A stretch of DNA of 64,000 bases from Toxorhynchites rutilus septentrionalis (GCF_029784135.1 NC_073746.1:79197704-79261703), one strand, 5' to 3'; numbered from the stretch's first letter, positions 22,912 through 34,439 are shown. Translations and numbers: made by a program. Notes: generated from the sequence alone by a model not told the origin.

Positions 22912-24950
22912 TTTTTGACGTAGAACTACGTCTTTCATTAAGGGTGCCAAATCAGAAAACAGGTCACGTTTTTATGAAATAAAGTTAACGTTAATAACTA
23001 TTTTTGCTGCGAACGGATTTTGGTGATTTACATACTAAACGGATCGGAAATTCCGTAAGATTTGTTTAATATGCTATACATTAGAATCCCCTAGTTTTTA
23101 AATGGTTAAAATTCATGAAAACTTTAAGCGTTTCCATTTTCTCATACATTTGTTCTGTCCATTTGTGTGCTTTCCCGAACAGAGCTGTCAATAACGAGCA
23201 ACTTATCGCCGATCAATGGGGGGGCAAATCGTAGGATTTAAAGTCTCTGTGAACAAAGGAAAATTAGAAGAATGAAGGGAAATACTTGCCTAGAGTATAA
23301 ACAGTGGATCTCACTGAGGCAAACTTTCATTCGGCATCGGTCTGTTGAGCAATCCAGCTCACTTTGCTTTCGCTGCGCTTCGATCTGAGATTGGACCCCA
23401 CCAGTGGTAATCCAACTTGGATATCGTCGTGTGGTTTTTTCAGTTCGTTTTTGGCGTTATTCGTATCGTGTGTTTTTCTTTCCGCGTCATAAATTGGACG
23501 TTTCGCGTAGTGTGTGATGAGCAAGAAGAAGAGGAAGGCAGGCTGGAGCCCTGCAAAAAACGAACGCATTGCCAGGGGCAATAAAATTTCGAGGCAAGCG
23601 TCATCTAATGATGCACGCGATATTGGTGCAGTGAAAAGCGCTCGCACTGAACCGAGCCTTCGCGAGTGTGACACCGCATCGAACAACAGCGAAGTAGGCG
23701 ATTTCAGCGCGTCGGTCGAAAATGTAAACGCCGTTACCCAGGTAGCAACCAAAATCGAGCTCCCCCCGCTGGTGGTGAAGGCGGTCGCTCTTGACAAACT
23801 CATCAGCGAATTCGCATCAACGGGTGTTACAGCAGAGTACAAGCTGTGTGGCATAATTCAGTATTTTTCCAAGCAGTTAACATTGTTTATTTTCCGTCAT
23901 CATAAGGGCTTCGTTGGTGCCTTTGAGAATACATCAATGCATTAAACTGACGTTATGGCGAAACAGGCGTTAAGGTTGTGCGCCAAAAAAATATTTGGGG
24001 CATAGCAAGCATCTTGAATGTCTTACTGGAATGTTATAAGTTATTTGGGTTCGCGTGCCAGTCGCAAAACTGCCTTTAATTAGGGTTGCATTTGCGCTAA
24101 TATTGATCATAATGAAGCATTGCTACTGTTTTCGAGGTTGTTATTAACAAAAAGAGTTTATTTAGCTTGTTTAGTCACCAAGAAAGTGAATGTCGATCTG
24201 GAATTTTGTATGTGATTAGGTTTCGCTTGCCAGTAGCAAAATTTTCTCCACTAAGGGTGACAGTTGCGCTTCTCTCGAGCATGAGGAAGTAATGCAACTT
24301 TTTTTGAGGCCAGTAATATTAACAGAAGGGTTTCTTTTGAGAATAGCGCAAAATGATGAGAAGTGTTTATATTCCTAGTAGTTTCAAGCCACCAATGTAT
24401 GGCTCTGTATGCATGCTATGGCGAACGCTTGTTTGGCTCTTGGTATACGTTGTATGAACGATGCCTAGAGGTGCGATTCCTTTGAGGCAATACTAAATAA
24501 CATGTAGCATGATATTTGATACTTGCAAGTGTTGTCATTGTTATTGTTTCCATGCGGTGCCAAAGATATATTGATGTAGTTATGAGATGTGGAATAATGG
24601 TGCTGATGCAACATGTATACAATCGACTGTAGCCGAGTCTATGTCAATTGCGAAAAATGCCACCGGAATAACGTTCGAGGTAAATTTTCAATGCATTGAC
24701 ATGAAATAAATTGGGACATACGATCAGCTGGTGTATTGTTTTGCGAGGGCAAGAATGAATCATCTATCAATTATCGTCAACTGATTCTACAATATAAATA
24801 CTATTTCAGAGATTATTCTACTAAGCAGTTGTTTCTAAAATTTCACAGCATAGCATTATAGAATAATATCCGAAGTTATAAATAAGCGACTTATATAAAA
24901 TAACAGTTATACGTCAACAATGCGGTCGTATCCTGGACACAACCTCCTAT
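22912..24950 (+). mobile_element. 2.04 kb repeat family H, copy 2
   Basis: Full-length direct repeat of 8416-10453, about 14.5 kb away. The 5' tip holds a perfect 7-bp-stem palindrome GACGTAGAACTACGTC (22917-22932). The 3' end reads ACGTCAACAATGCGGTCGTA, TCCTGGACAC, AACCTCCTAT. It is followed after about 43 bp by an inverted copy of the same 3' terminus (24994-25034), giving a tail-to-tail pair. The interior carries the gag-like ORF. Confidence 0.8.
23517..23945 (+). CDS. Retrotransposon ORF1/gag-like fragment, copy 2
   Basis: The 142-residue twin of 9029-9457. The basic head (MSKKKRKAGW), PPLVVKAVALDKLISEF and EYKLC blocks are unchanged. Differences include Ile for Val in DARDxGAV, TKIE for KKIK, and Tyr for Ser in IIQxFSKQ. 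It stops at the same place, before any zinc knuckle. Upstream, TCATTCGGCATCGGTCTG (23326-23343) is shared with copy 1 and might mark the start of the captured retroelement 5' UTR; that is a guess. Confidence 0.45.
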   Translation: MSKKKRKAGWSPAKNERIARGNKISRQASSNDARDIGAVKSARTEPSLRECDTASNNSEVGDFSASVENVNAVTQVATKIELPPLVVKAVALDKLISEFASTGVTAEYKLCGIIQYFSKQLTLFIFRHHKGFVGAFENTSMH

Positions 24951-24993
24951 ATTTTTTTTCGTAGAATATTTCAAAACCTAACGAAAAAGTCAC

Positions 24994-25034
24994 AGGAGGG
25001 TTGTGTCCGAGACACGACCGCATTGTTGACGTAA
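24994..25034 (-). repeat. Solo inverted 3' terminus of family H
   Basis: On the minus strand it reads ACGTCAACAATGCGGTCGTG then TCTCGGACACAACCCTCCTG, matching the 3' ends of copies 1 and 2. Upstream of it on this strand the sequence is unrelated to family H interiors and includes the histone-type stem-loop. Confidence 0.65.
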
Positions 25035-25087
25035 GATTCCCGTTAGGCTATCTGTTGATTTTGGACATGTTTGAAAAATCACATCGT

Positions 25088-25132
25088 TAAACTCTTTGAT
25101 AATGATTTGGTGACCCTGAAAAGGGCCGTTTT
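25088..25132 (-). promoter_or_regulatory. Histone-type mRNA 3' stem-loop and downstream element
   Basis: Minus strand 25127-25112 reads GGCCCTTTTCAGGGTC, one base from the GGYYCTTYTNARRRCC histone stem-loop; the changed base still allows a G-U pair. It is preceded by AAAC and followed by ACCA, the normal context of U7-dependent cleavage, and about 10 nt later by TCAAAGAGTTT, like the purine-rich histone downstream element bound by U7 snRNA. No histone coding sequence is recognisable in the ~200 bp upstream. It is therefore either a captured or decayed histone 3' end, or a coincidence. Confidence 0.4.
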
Positions 25133-25302
25133 GTTTAGTTGTTGCGTATTGTTTGTTCACCACCAGTGTTTTCCGAGTGATGATGACAGAAGGATGGGAA
25201 ACAGTCGTTGAATGGTGCGTATCAGATAAAAGAACAAAAGTGGAACGAGATATGATGAAAACCATCCTCTGTTATCCTAGAAGAGATGCCTCCTGGGTTA
25301 TG

Positions 25303-25557
25303 TGAGGAGCTTAGAATGAAAGGGGTGTAAGTGATTTGATCGATTTCTCTACATCGACTCTCTCTTTTGGTCATAGCTTAGCCTCAAATACATTCCCAGC
25401 TGTATTTGACAATGTGGAAGATAGGTCAGAACCTCACCTATCAGATTCTATAGCAAACTTAAATTGGAACGTTTTTGCAATTGAGTTATTAACTAAAGAA
25501 AAGTTGATGAAGAGAAATCGATCAAGTCACTTACACCCCTTGCATTCTAAGCCCCTC
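25303..25557 (+). mobile_element. MITE P, complete copy
   Basis: 255 bp with about 45 bp terminal inverted repeats: left GAGGAGCTTAGAATGAAAGG then GGTGTAAGTGA, right TCACTTACACCCC then TTGCATTCTAAGCCCCTC. Internal GATCGATTTCTCT motifs are also inverted. Non-coding. A truncated inverted copy is at 5060-5268. Confidence 0.75.
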
Positions 25558-26078
25558 AATTATCATTTTTTCTCATCAGTAAAAAAATGTTACTTTAATA
25601 TAGAGAAAACATATTTAATAAAATTTCTTCACTTTTCCAATTTTTCTCGCCGTATAAACTTCCTTGAGTGAAAATGAAAACAACAAAACAGACAGCATAA
25701 ACCGAACAACCCGTTCTCGAGCAGAAACTCACTTTGGTTTTTATTTATGAAAATTGAAATAAATCGTTTCATATATCAAGTCATTTAAACACAACTTAAC
25801 TTTTTATTTATAGTTTACATGGTATGGGACCAAGGGCGCGATATTCTGTTATATTTTTTCTTGAAAGCTGTAAAAAAAAAAATAAAAGAAAAACGGTCCA
25901 TCCAAAACAATTTGGATGAAAATCTGAGAGCCAGTATATCGTTTTGAAGTGGAATGGCTGATCTCTACAGCGAATTTTGATACGCTCAACAGTTTTGCCA
26001 TTTTTTTTCTCGCATATTTTTTTTTGTTTTCGTTATAGGCTTTAATATGCTGCTCCTCAGCAAGCCTATGACACTTAA

Positions 26079-26288
26079 CACTCCTATACTCGCGCATTGG
26101 TCTGTCAGTCCGAGAAATCAATAATTCGTTCATTTCTCAGAAAATATCAACACTACGATTTTGCGATTCTCTCTAGCTTCGTTATTCGTTGTTCGTTATC
26201 GTTTAGCGTATCGCATGTGTTGGTACAAAGGGGACATGTGCCAATTTTGTAACACTTTCGGTCTGACACACCGACGCGAGTATAGGAG
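26079..26288. mobile_element. Small TTAA-type MITE with ACTCCTATACTCGCG ends
   Basis: The left end CACTCCTATACTCGCG follows TTAA at 26075-26078. The right end CGCGAGTATAGGAGT at 26272-26288 is its inverse, with GGTCTGTCA/GGTCTGACA also paired inside. TTAA flanking is typical of piggyBac-derived elements, but the right-hand TTAA is not clear. Confidence 0.5.
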
Positions 26289-27215
26289 TAACTTTTTTGG
26301 ACAAGTGCCATTCTTCATATTCTAGAATATTGTTGAATGAAATGTATACTAATGTTAGTGGCGTGGAATATTTATTGAATATAATGCATTTGGAACTGGA
26401 TTGAACGGATCCATATATTAACTATTCGTCGATATATTCGTCGTTAGATTCACACGTTCAAATGCATAATATAAATGTTTGACTTTCGTATAGTTATTCG
26501 CTAAATATAATGGGCAAACATTACACACTTGTGAGAGAATTTCACTTGTGGAAGAATTGCAAACAGTAAACTATAAACTAATCGGTATGTTAATTTTTAC
26601 AGTTACAGTTTCGGGGATATTTTTTTATAATGTACAATATCGACCAGAAAACAAGAAAAATAAAAGGAAGTTCCTAGAAATCCTTTTATATCATCTTTTT
26701 ATGTCCCATCTGAAAAAAGGCATCAGTTCTTAGTTTACTAAGAAAACAGAGACACAGAAAATTAGAAATATGCAAACTTTATATTCCAGAACCTGTATCA
26801 TCTGGTAATTAACTAGAAAGTTGTTATACATTCTTCTCTTCGATAAAAGACCACAAAACATGCAAGAAATGCATGAAATGTAAAAAAAATATGTTTGTAT
26901 CGAGCATGCAGTTATGCTGACCACAATCGATTAATATGTTTTTATGTTATTTTATAGCTCTTTATACTTCCATGAATTAGATTCAGTTGCTTACTTTTAA
27001 TTAATAACAGCGAAAAACTCGAATTTCGTTATTTGTGTTGGAGTATCAAAAGTTACTCTATTTTGAGGAGACTGAATCAGATGACTATTAAAACATAATA
27101 AAGACGAAGAAAACGTATTTTCTTGAGTTTTTTCATTCAATCACACCTTCTTATTCAAATAAATGCCAATAATGCCTGAAAAATACACAATGGCAACATT
27201 TCAGAGAAGTTCAAT

Positions 27216-27282
27216 TTTCGGTCTGTGACACCGTGCGCGAGTATACGTGTTATGACTTTGCACGCGAGTACAGGAGGGTTAA
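27216..27282 (-). repeat. Second CGCGAGTA terminus ending at GGGTTAA
   Basis: GTGCGCGAGTATACG and CACGCGAGTACAGGAGGG precede TTAA at 27279-27282. It is the inverse of the tip at 26079, so 26079-27278 (1.2 kb) may be one larger TTAA-flanked element whose left part is mirrored internally. Confidence 0.5.
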
Positions 27283-27289
27283 CGTTTGC

Positions 27290-27640
27290 CAATGTCAATA
27301 AATGTGCTCCAGACGGAAAGTGTGTCGTTTTTGTCACAAGATAAAAACAGATCCACACAAAACAAAAGCAGTTAGTTTAACAAATTGTCATGGAAACAGT
27401 TACATCACCCGAAAGACTAACCAACAGTGTAGGAGACTGCATAAACTGAACCATTATAAAGAAGCACAAATCTGGAAAGCAATCTGTGAAAAGCTTCCAA
27501 TTTCAATTTCATACTCAGAGCTAACACACATAAAAACAGCAGCTAGAAACAATGTGCCGTTTTTTTCGATAACTTCAGATGTTTTCGGATTAATAGCAGT
27601 TAAGATTCGCAGCAAACGTAACTTTGGCAATCAATGAGCC
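27290..27640 (+). pseudogene. Cys/His-rich open frame, possible zinc-ribbon fragment
   Basis: The 111-codon frame at 27302-27637 contains KVCRFCHKIKTD, an HKTK stretch, then a Cys-His and a Cys/His pair further on. Cysteine-rich C-terminal tails with CxxC...KTK pattern occur in piggyBac-like transposases, and the frame abuts a TTAA-flanked repeat. Cysteine spacing is incomplete, it lies outside the TTAA boundary, and no DDD core is seen, so this is only a suggestion. Confidence 0.25.
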
Positions 27641-29832
27641 GGACAACTTTTATTGGTTTTAAGAACAGTGATACGAGCCAAATTGATCCGCTGCTGTCTG
27701 TGCCGCAGCATGTGAGGGGGAATTCATCTGCGAAAAAGCGGCGATTTTGTCGCTTATCGATGGGTATGAGACAGCCGAATGTTATTGAATCAGTATCATC
27801 GCCAGGGTCGATCTTCTGTGTTGTGTTGTGAGAGCTGGCTGTGACCCCCCGGGTCACTGATAACCAATATGAAAATGATTGCGACATGTTTCCCTCGTCT
27901 CACTCGTCGTCGGGTGCGATGGTATCGCGCCAAAGCTCGTTGGGCACTTAATTGATGGGGCAATTTGGGGAACAAAGTTAATGCCTCACTTCTTGTATGA
28001 CATTGTTCGAACGAATGCTCCCGGTGAATGATAAACGGAAATGGTTTATGGGGTGGAGAATTTTTTGTCGGTTCATCATTCTCGTGTTTTTTTTTTCGCT
28101 CCTCCCAGAAACAATATTTGCTTCATTGCGTTATCAATACTGGTTTTTATGCTGACAACCGTTTTTCGGTGTCACGAACTCGAGGGATCGGTGACACTGA
28201 CGGTGTGGGGAGGACTGCGGGGATGTCCGATATGTACTCATTAAAATTTATTGCACTCACATTTGCCATAAAGGCCACAATGACCAACGCCGGATCCGGA
28301 CCCGGGTGAGAGACAATGCGACAGGAAAAGACAGAAATTCAACATTTTGACAAGGTCCAGAGAGCTGCTGAAATGTGGGTTTTTGCCAATTGCACATAGG
28401 TGATCGATTTCTGGTGGCGTGGCTTTTTTCCGCAGCGTGATGGCAACTGGTGGTGGAAGGTGTCATTAACGCAATCAGGTCGACAAAATGTGATGACAAA
28501 AGGGTTTTTTTCTGTTCTGTATGGTTTTGCAGAAAATCTCATTTGCATTCGGGTCGAATCGGTGCGACCGGTGGATGCGAGGGTTGATCGAGTTTGTTAT
28601 ACTATATTTGAAGTTAAGGTTCCAATGAACTAAATCTGTCAAATGGTTGGTTTCTGCGAACGCAACCAAGAATCCAAACTCCGCTCTCGGTTATTACTTT
28701 GCCAGGAAATGAGAACGGTGCCTGTAACGTTAAACTGATCAAATTTCCATACCGGTTTTTATGGGTTTATTGTGGCAAAGAGAAGGTTCTCGCACTGCAG
28801 GTCGACTGGGAACTTGATTATAGTCACCACAGGAAGTCGCAAATCATCACTACGCTTTCATCTTCCCCACACTGTTTCAATACAAAAAGGGACGGAAGTC
28901 GACATCTGCACGAGAATTCATGGCGCACAGACACAAAGCTGGTCTGTGTTCTTCATCGCAATTTCATTCCAAGATACATTGAGGCTGGGAGCTGGAGCAG
29001 TAAATGACAGCAGTGGCAACAGTAGTAGACACATAATCGCAGACCGCATTTTTGTGCGAATGAGTGAATTATTCTGTTACAGTGTGTCAATCCAATAAAC
29101 AACAAGAACTTCTGATATGAGGCTCGCATTGTGTAATAAGTTAACCTCGCAGCACCGAGTCATTATGTTCTGCATTTCACAGCATAATGAAATTTCTTAA
29201 TTTACTCGTGCGATCCGAGTGATAACCCACATACTCATCCAATTACTAGCGAGATTTACACCGAGTCCGAGTGGAACCTAAACCGAGTTGGCGGAACCGT
29301 TTTCTGAGTTTGAGTTCGCTCAAACGTTAGACAAATATTTCCCGAACCGCCACAATATCAGCAACCGAGTTCTGTCAACATCCAAATCACAAATAATCCA
29401 CTTTTAGAAAATTCCTACATTCTTCCGCTGCCTGGTGATGTGATGCGAGTGGGTGGCAACCAAGCGGCGGACGTAATGCTACAGCACATTATACGCTGTT
29501 CGGAATCAAGAGCCTCCTTCGCACCCATGTATGATGACGGACTTTGGAAGCGGACGGAAGTGGGCGCCGCTATCCAGGACTGGAATGTCATTTAACTTTA
29601 TTTCCACATTCGCCCACAAATACCAGAACTCGTTGTGCCATTTCCTGATTTCAACATGTCAATGGAATTGTTCGCCACAGTTCCACTTCTTCTGTTTTCA
29701 ACAATCATCTTCAAGCCAAACCCGTTGAATCCGCCAGCGTTCCGTGTTTGCGTGCGTTCGTATGTGAGGATCAAGCCTACGGGTGGAGCCTGACAGCTGA
29801 AACACGCCGGGCCAGGATGTGCTGATTTCAAG
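27641..29832. other. Unique, CG-richer DNA without a supported gene
   Basis: Many overlapping 60-108 codon frames on both strands are explained by base composition. None has a recognisable domain. No splice-bounded exon chain can be argued from sequence alone. It is the longest stretch in the window, with 57-58.9 kb, without recognisable repeats. Confidence 0.4.
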
Positions 29833-29834
29833 TA

Positions 29835-30813
29835 CACCCAGGTTTTTTTTACGCGGTTTTTTACGCGGTTTTTTTTACGAGGTTTTTTTTACGCGGATTT
29901 TCGAATTAACGCGGTTTTTTACGCGGATTTTCCAATTAACGCGGTTTTTTTAACGCGGTCACCGCGTAAAAAAAACTGAGCAATATCAAATCTGTCCCTC
30001 ATGCTTCCTGAGACCATATGACGGAACTTAGTGCTATTGACGGATATTAGTGCCGCACCTATGTGCCAGGTTCGATGCATCTGTAGCGAACACAGATTCA
30101 ATTTGCCCGCGTTGTTCACCACCGCCTATGCCAGTTTCGATGGGAACGACCACGTCAAGTCGGAGGACAGATTTTGCAATGCAAATGCCTGACAGAACAG
30201 AAAGAATTAGACCAGAAGCAGTTAGAGTTGGAACAGAGGCAATTAGCGCTGCAGAGAAAGCATTTCCAGGAGAAATACAAGCTGGGTCGCTAGCTGATGA
30301 ATCTGCAAGTGCAAGAAGAAGTATCTCGAGATAGCATAAAGCTTGTGCAAGAATGGGTTGATGAGCACACCACTGCGAAGCAGAAATCCTCCGTACGACC
30401 TTCGTGTGCAACGAAGTTTCATCCAACCCCATATAACGGCTGGGGGAAGAAAGATTCATGTACATGTATTTAAGTCCGCTCATCGAGAGCCACACACAAT
30501 GAAATTCATGCATAGCATCAATCCCATTTAGGAATGAAATAAGCGCGATTTTTGCGCGTAAACCTGAGCAACATCACTTCTCTCTCTCAGTTCATATCTC
30601 TCCCTTTCAAGCTCCCTCAGAGCGTATGCCGCACCCCATCACGATTCTCAAGAGGAATTTAAGTGACCTTTTTTTCTTTACGGGAATTTTCCAATTAACA
30701 CGTTTTTTTTCACGCGGATTTTCGAATTAACGCGGTTTTTTTACGCGGATTTTCCAATTGACGCGGTTTTTTTTACGAGGTACGTATCCCCCGCGTAAAA
30801 AAAAACCTGGGTG
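29835..30813. mobile_element. TA-flanked TIR element with ACGCGG subterminal repeats
   Basis: TIRs CACCCAGGTTTTTTTTACGC at the left and its inverse (GCGTAAAAAAAAACCTGGGTG) at the right, flanked by TA at 29833-29834 and 30814-30815. Several units of the ATTAACGCGG / TTTACGCGGATTTTC type lie inside each end, as expected of transposase-binding subterminal repeats. TA duplication suggests a Tc1/mariner or pogo relative. It contains no transposase but carries a BEL/Pao gag-like fragment at 30180-30433. Confidence 0.75.
30180..30433 (+). pseudogene. BEL/Pao gag-like coiled-coil fragment
   Basis: The frame from 30180 reads a heptad-rich segment (KELDQKQLELEQRQLALQ) then KHFQEKYKLGR, an in-frame stop at about 30286, and continues with SRDSIKLVQEWVDEH. 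Gln/Glu/Leu-rich coiled coils followed by a RRFxEKKYQLL-like and a VxxWLxxH-like motif are typical of BEL/Pao gag N-terminal regions in mosquitoes. The assignment is from pattern memory. It lies inside the ACGCGG TIR element, as captured cargo or an older insertion. Confidence 0.45.
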
Positions 30814-30815
30814 TA

Positions 30816-31539
30816 GTTTAAATGCGGGATTTGCGGGCCAAAATCGAATCACTAGCGAATAAGTGTTCCGATCGTGGTGCGGTGTCGTATCGTTAGCATT
30901 CAGACAGCTAGCGTTAGCGATTGCATGTGTGTGTGTGGTTAGCGCCGTTTCCTGGATCCGGGGATTTCAACTCACAGCGAGGGTGACGATGGATCACTTT
31001 AGGTGAACCGCAAAGCGACTGCAACTGCTGCAACAGCAGCAGCGGCACGACGTGACACCGATACGCGGTAAACGACAGGATTGTGATTCTATTCAATTCG
31101 TTTAGGGGTTCCCCAGGGGGGGACCGAAAGCTGTCGCCGTCGTGTGGTTTAAATTTCGGCCAGAGGGTTTGAAAACTTCCGACATTTCATTCTTGGCTTG
31201 GCGCGTTCGGTCGGAAAAATCAGTATTGCAGTCGTTGATGGTGGCTCCCAATTAGGCGTGTCAAATTATTTGTTAGCTGTGGCTATTGTCAGACAACACG
31301 GGTTCCGCTTCCCCCAATGCAACGAACTTAATAAGTATCGTTTCACGAGTTCCACGAAACGCTTGAAAACATAGAGAAGAACTATACGTTATGAAACAGG
31401 TATTGGAAAATATGCCTTGGTACTTTTTTGTGTTAAAAATTGGACCATTCAATGTGTTTCCGCTAGTTTCTTCGTAGAGATTAATGTTTTATTTGGAAAA
31501 GTCATAGAAATCTGTTTTGAACTTCAGTCGCAAATTTAG
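30816..31539. other. Unique DNA with short CAG/CTG-type clusters
   Basis: A (GT)n patch near 30928 and CAACAGCAGCAGCGGCAC near 31039. No open frame of note and no repeat terminus. Confidence 0.4.
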
Positions 31540-33142
31540 GAACTTCGTCCCGCCCGAAATTATTTGTTTGATATGATTTTTTTCGAACATTCACATCTAC
31601 TAACCGAGCATACATTCCAGGGTTCAATCGCAAAACTCTCCATTGAGTGATCTTTACAATTTCCATTTGGTTCTTATAATTTCCATCTTTATATATAAAA
31701 AAGGGATTTTCCCGCGTACGTATATCATCACAGGAGAACGGCTGATCAGATCTGCGTTGTTTATATATCGTTGAGTTTGTCTTCACCCAAATTAGATGAA
31801 TAGAATACTTTGAAGAATATTTGAGATGATTAGAAAAATTCGAAAAAATTAACTCGGCATATCTGGGCTGACACGGCAACAGCAAGTTTAATATAAATTT
31901 CCTATTACTTCTAACAAAACTCACCACTATAATATACATTTATTTTCAAACATAAGTTTCACTCAAGATTCTTGATTCACTTGCAAATAACATTCTCTGC
32001 GTTACATGGAATAAATGTTTGATACAGAAAAGTACATTTTCATTTATAATTTTCATTTATAACTATTATAACAATTTATAGCCATCCAAAATTTATTTCT
32101 CGTCATCACATCCACGTTTTCTTTTTAAGCGCACGTTCATGGGTCCAATCACAGAACTGTTCATTGATTGATCTTCTTACTTAATTCTTATCTTAATTAC
32201 CTTTTACTATACAATTCCTAGTACCTCTGCCAAAACTCGTTATTATAATATCAGATTATTTTCAGACACAATTCTCGTTCAAGATTTTTCAACCACTTGC
32301 AAATAACATGTTTCTCCGTTACATGGAATAAATGTTTTATACAGAAAATATGATAGAATAAAGAAATCAGACAATTCCTTCCTCGAGTTCTGTTCTTATC
32401 AACACATCCGGCAATCCTTTTTTTGGTATAGATAGAAGAAGATATAGGAGTGCGTTTCATCACATTAAAATTCCATCACATTTTCAGTTCCGAACAAAGA
32501 TCAATTTCGCTAGCGCAAATTCGTAAATGTAGAACAATTACGAATTTGCGGAATTGAATTTTCCGAATTTTCCCATCAGAGTTTTCCGAAAATTTTCAAT
32601 CGTCATGTTTGGTTGGAATATTTCTGGTTGAAATATGTGTAATATTTTTATGGGACCCTCTCTCCATTCCAGAGGAAAGAAGGGTGTCATAACATCATAG
32701 AAACATTTCTCATAACCAAAAACCCCCACATCCAAAATTGTGCTTGATTAGTTCTCGAGTTATGCAGAAGTTTGTGTTTCGTTTGTATGGCAGCTTTCCT
32801 TAGAGAGGGGGGTGGAGAGTCTAATCATCATAGAAACAAACCCTCCCCCCTCCCACAGAAGGGTGGGAGTAGTGTTGAACCACCTTAGAAATGTTTCTTG
32901 CCTCCTAAAACCTCCACATGCGAAATTTGGTTCAGAAATGTATGCTTCATTTGTATGGCAGTTCCAAGAGATTTGTATCGCAGCCCCCCTCTTAGAGAGG
33001 AGGGAGAGGTCTCAAACTATCACGAAAACCTTCCCCGGCCCCAAAAATCTTTACATACCAATTTTCATGTTGATCGGTTCAGTAGTTTCCGAGTTCATAA
33101 GAATCAGACAGACAGACAGAAATCCATTTTTATATATATAGA
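31540..33142 (-). mobile_element. Mini-me / Helitron-like element, composite copy M4
   Basis: The right end (5' end on the minus strand) has TATATATATAGA, a GACA (GTCT) run near 33108-33120 and the ATTTTCATGTTGATCGGTTC block shared with M1 and M3. The left end shows AACTTCGTCCCGCC but lacks the CTAGT tip. The segment containing CACTTGCAAATAACAT and TTACATGGAATAAATG occurs twice (about 31980 and 32295), so two partial copies are joined. No functional ORF; the 145-codon minus-strand frame at 31502-31939 lies in repeat. Confidence 0.65.
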
Positions 33143-33589
33143 TTTTCCACTAAATATGTGCAATGTTTATATTTACTGACTTTTATCTCTTCAATCGTTG
33201 CAGAGTAATGTGAATTAGTGTGAAATACTACGACTAATTCAATCCAGGACATTTCATATTAATTGTACAGACCTTTGTCATTTTTCCTGGTTACTCGCCA
33301 AAACCTGATTTTTGAAACATTATTTATTTAATTTTTATTTTCCGTTTTACAGAAGAGATTCTACGCCAAATCAACTGGTCGCGATATTTCTAAATGCAAT
33401 TGTTTAAAATACTTTTTTTAATACAGCAAAATTTTGACATACAGTGGTGCGATGTCAGATACTCAAGATTGGATTATTTTTTAATTTTGCAAAATCCTCA
33501 AAATAACATGAAAATTTAATCTACATTCGATACTACTAACAACTGTATATAACTTTTTATCCTAGGACTAACCGCTCTCTCGATATGAC

Positions 33590-34205
33590 CAATAGAGTGC
33601 CAATGAAAATGGCCATCTCGAATTGTCAAAGCGAACTTGATTAAAAATGTTCATTCCCACGAAAAACTACCCTATGCAAAATATCAGCTCAATCGGACTA
33701 CATTTACTAGTGTCGCACAGCGGTCAAAGTTTGAGTTTTTTGAAAACCGAAAAATCACCCAAGGGTTGAGGAAATCGGGGTTTTCGAAAAAAAATTTTTG
33801 ATGCTAAATGTCTTCAAATTGCATGAAACTACGAGATTTACTGCTATCACGAGAAAAAAATTTCGTAAAAAAATCGACTTTTCAGACAAGTGCCGAAAAG
33901 TCAATTTCTGACAAAAAATTTTTTTTCGTGATAACAGTAAATCTCGACGTTTCATGCAATTCTAAGACATTTGGCATCAAAAAACTTTTTTTGAAAACCC
34001 CGAATTCCTTTACCTTTACCCTTGGGTGATTTTTCGGTTTTCAAAAAAACTCAAACTTTGACCGCTGTGCGACACTAGTAAATGTAGTCCGATTGAGCTG
34101 ATATTTTGCATAGGGTAGTTTTGCGTGGGAATCATCATTTTAATCAAGTTCGCTTTGAAAATTCGAGGGTCACTTTTTTCCCATACATCCATTGGCACTA
34201 TAATG
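33590..34205. mobile_element. Long foldback (palindromic) element
   Basis: Two arms of about 300 bp are inverted copies around a short loop near 33890 (CGACTTTTC, GACAAGTGCC, GAAAAGTC). Arm text includes ATATCAGCTCAATCGGACTA and GCGACACTAGTAAATGTAGT as complements. Sub-blocks mirror out to GCCAATG at both ends. No coding frame. Target duplication not resolved. Confidence 0.8.
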
Positions 34206-34439
34206 ACCAATCTAATATAATGACAACTATGTTCGTAATTAAAGTTGATCATTTGATAATGAAACTTGTGATTTTGGGTGGTTTCCACCAGGCTAAAAAA
34301 AAAAAAATAAAAATTAAAAGAGTCGCGTTAAAATCTGCCATTTTTCAGCTTATTTGGCGTGAAATTGCTCTGAATATTTCCTAGGCTTAATTTATCGCAT
34401 TTTTTATTTTATTTTCATCTATTTTCCCATTTTGCAGTG

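Noticed and set aside
31502..31939. 145-codon minus-strand frame
   Set aside because: Lies in the decayed half of mini-me M4; no motif.
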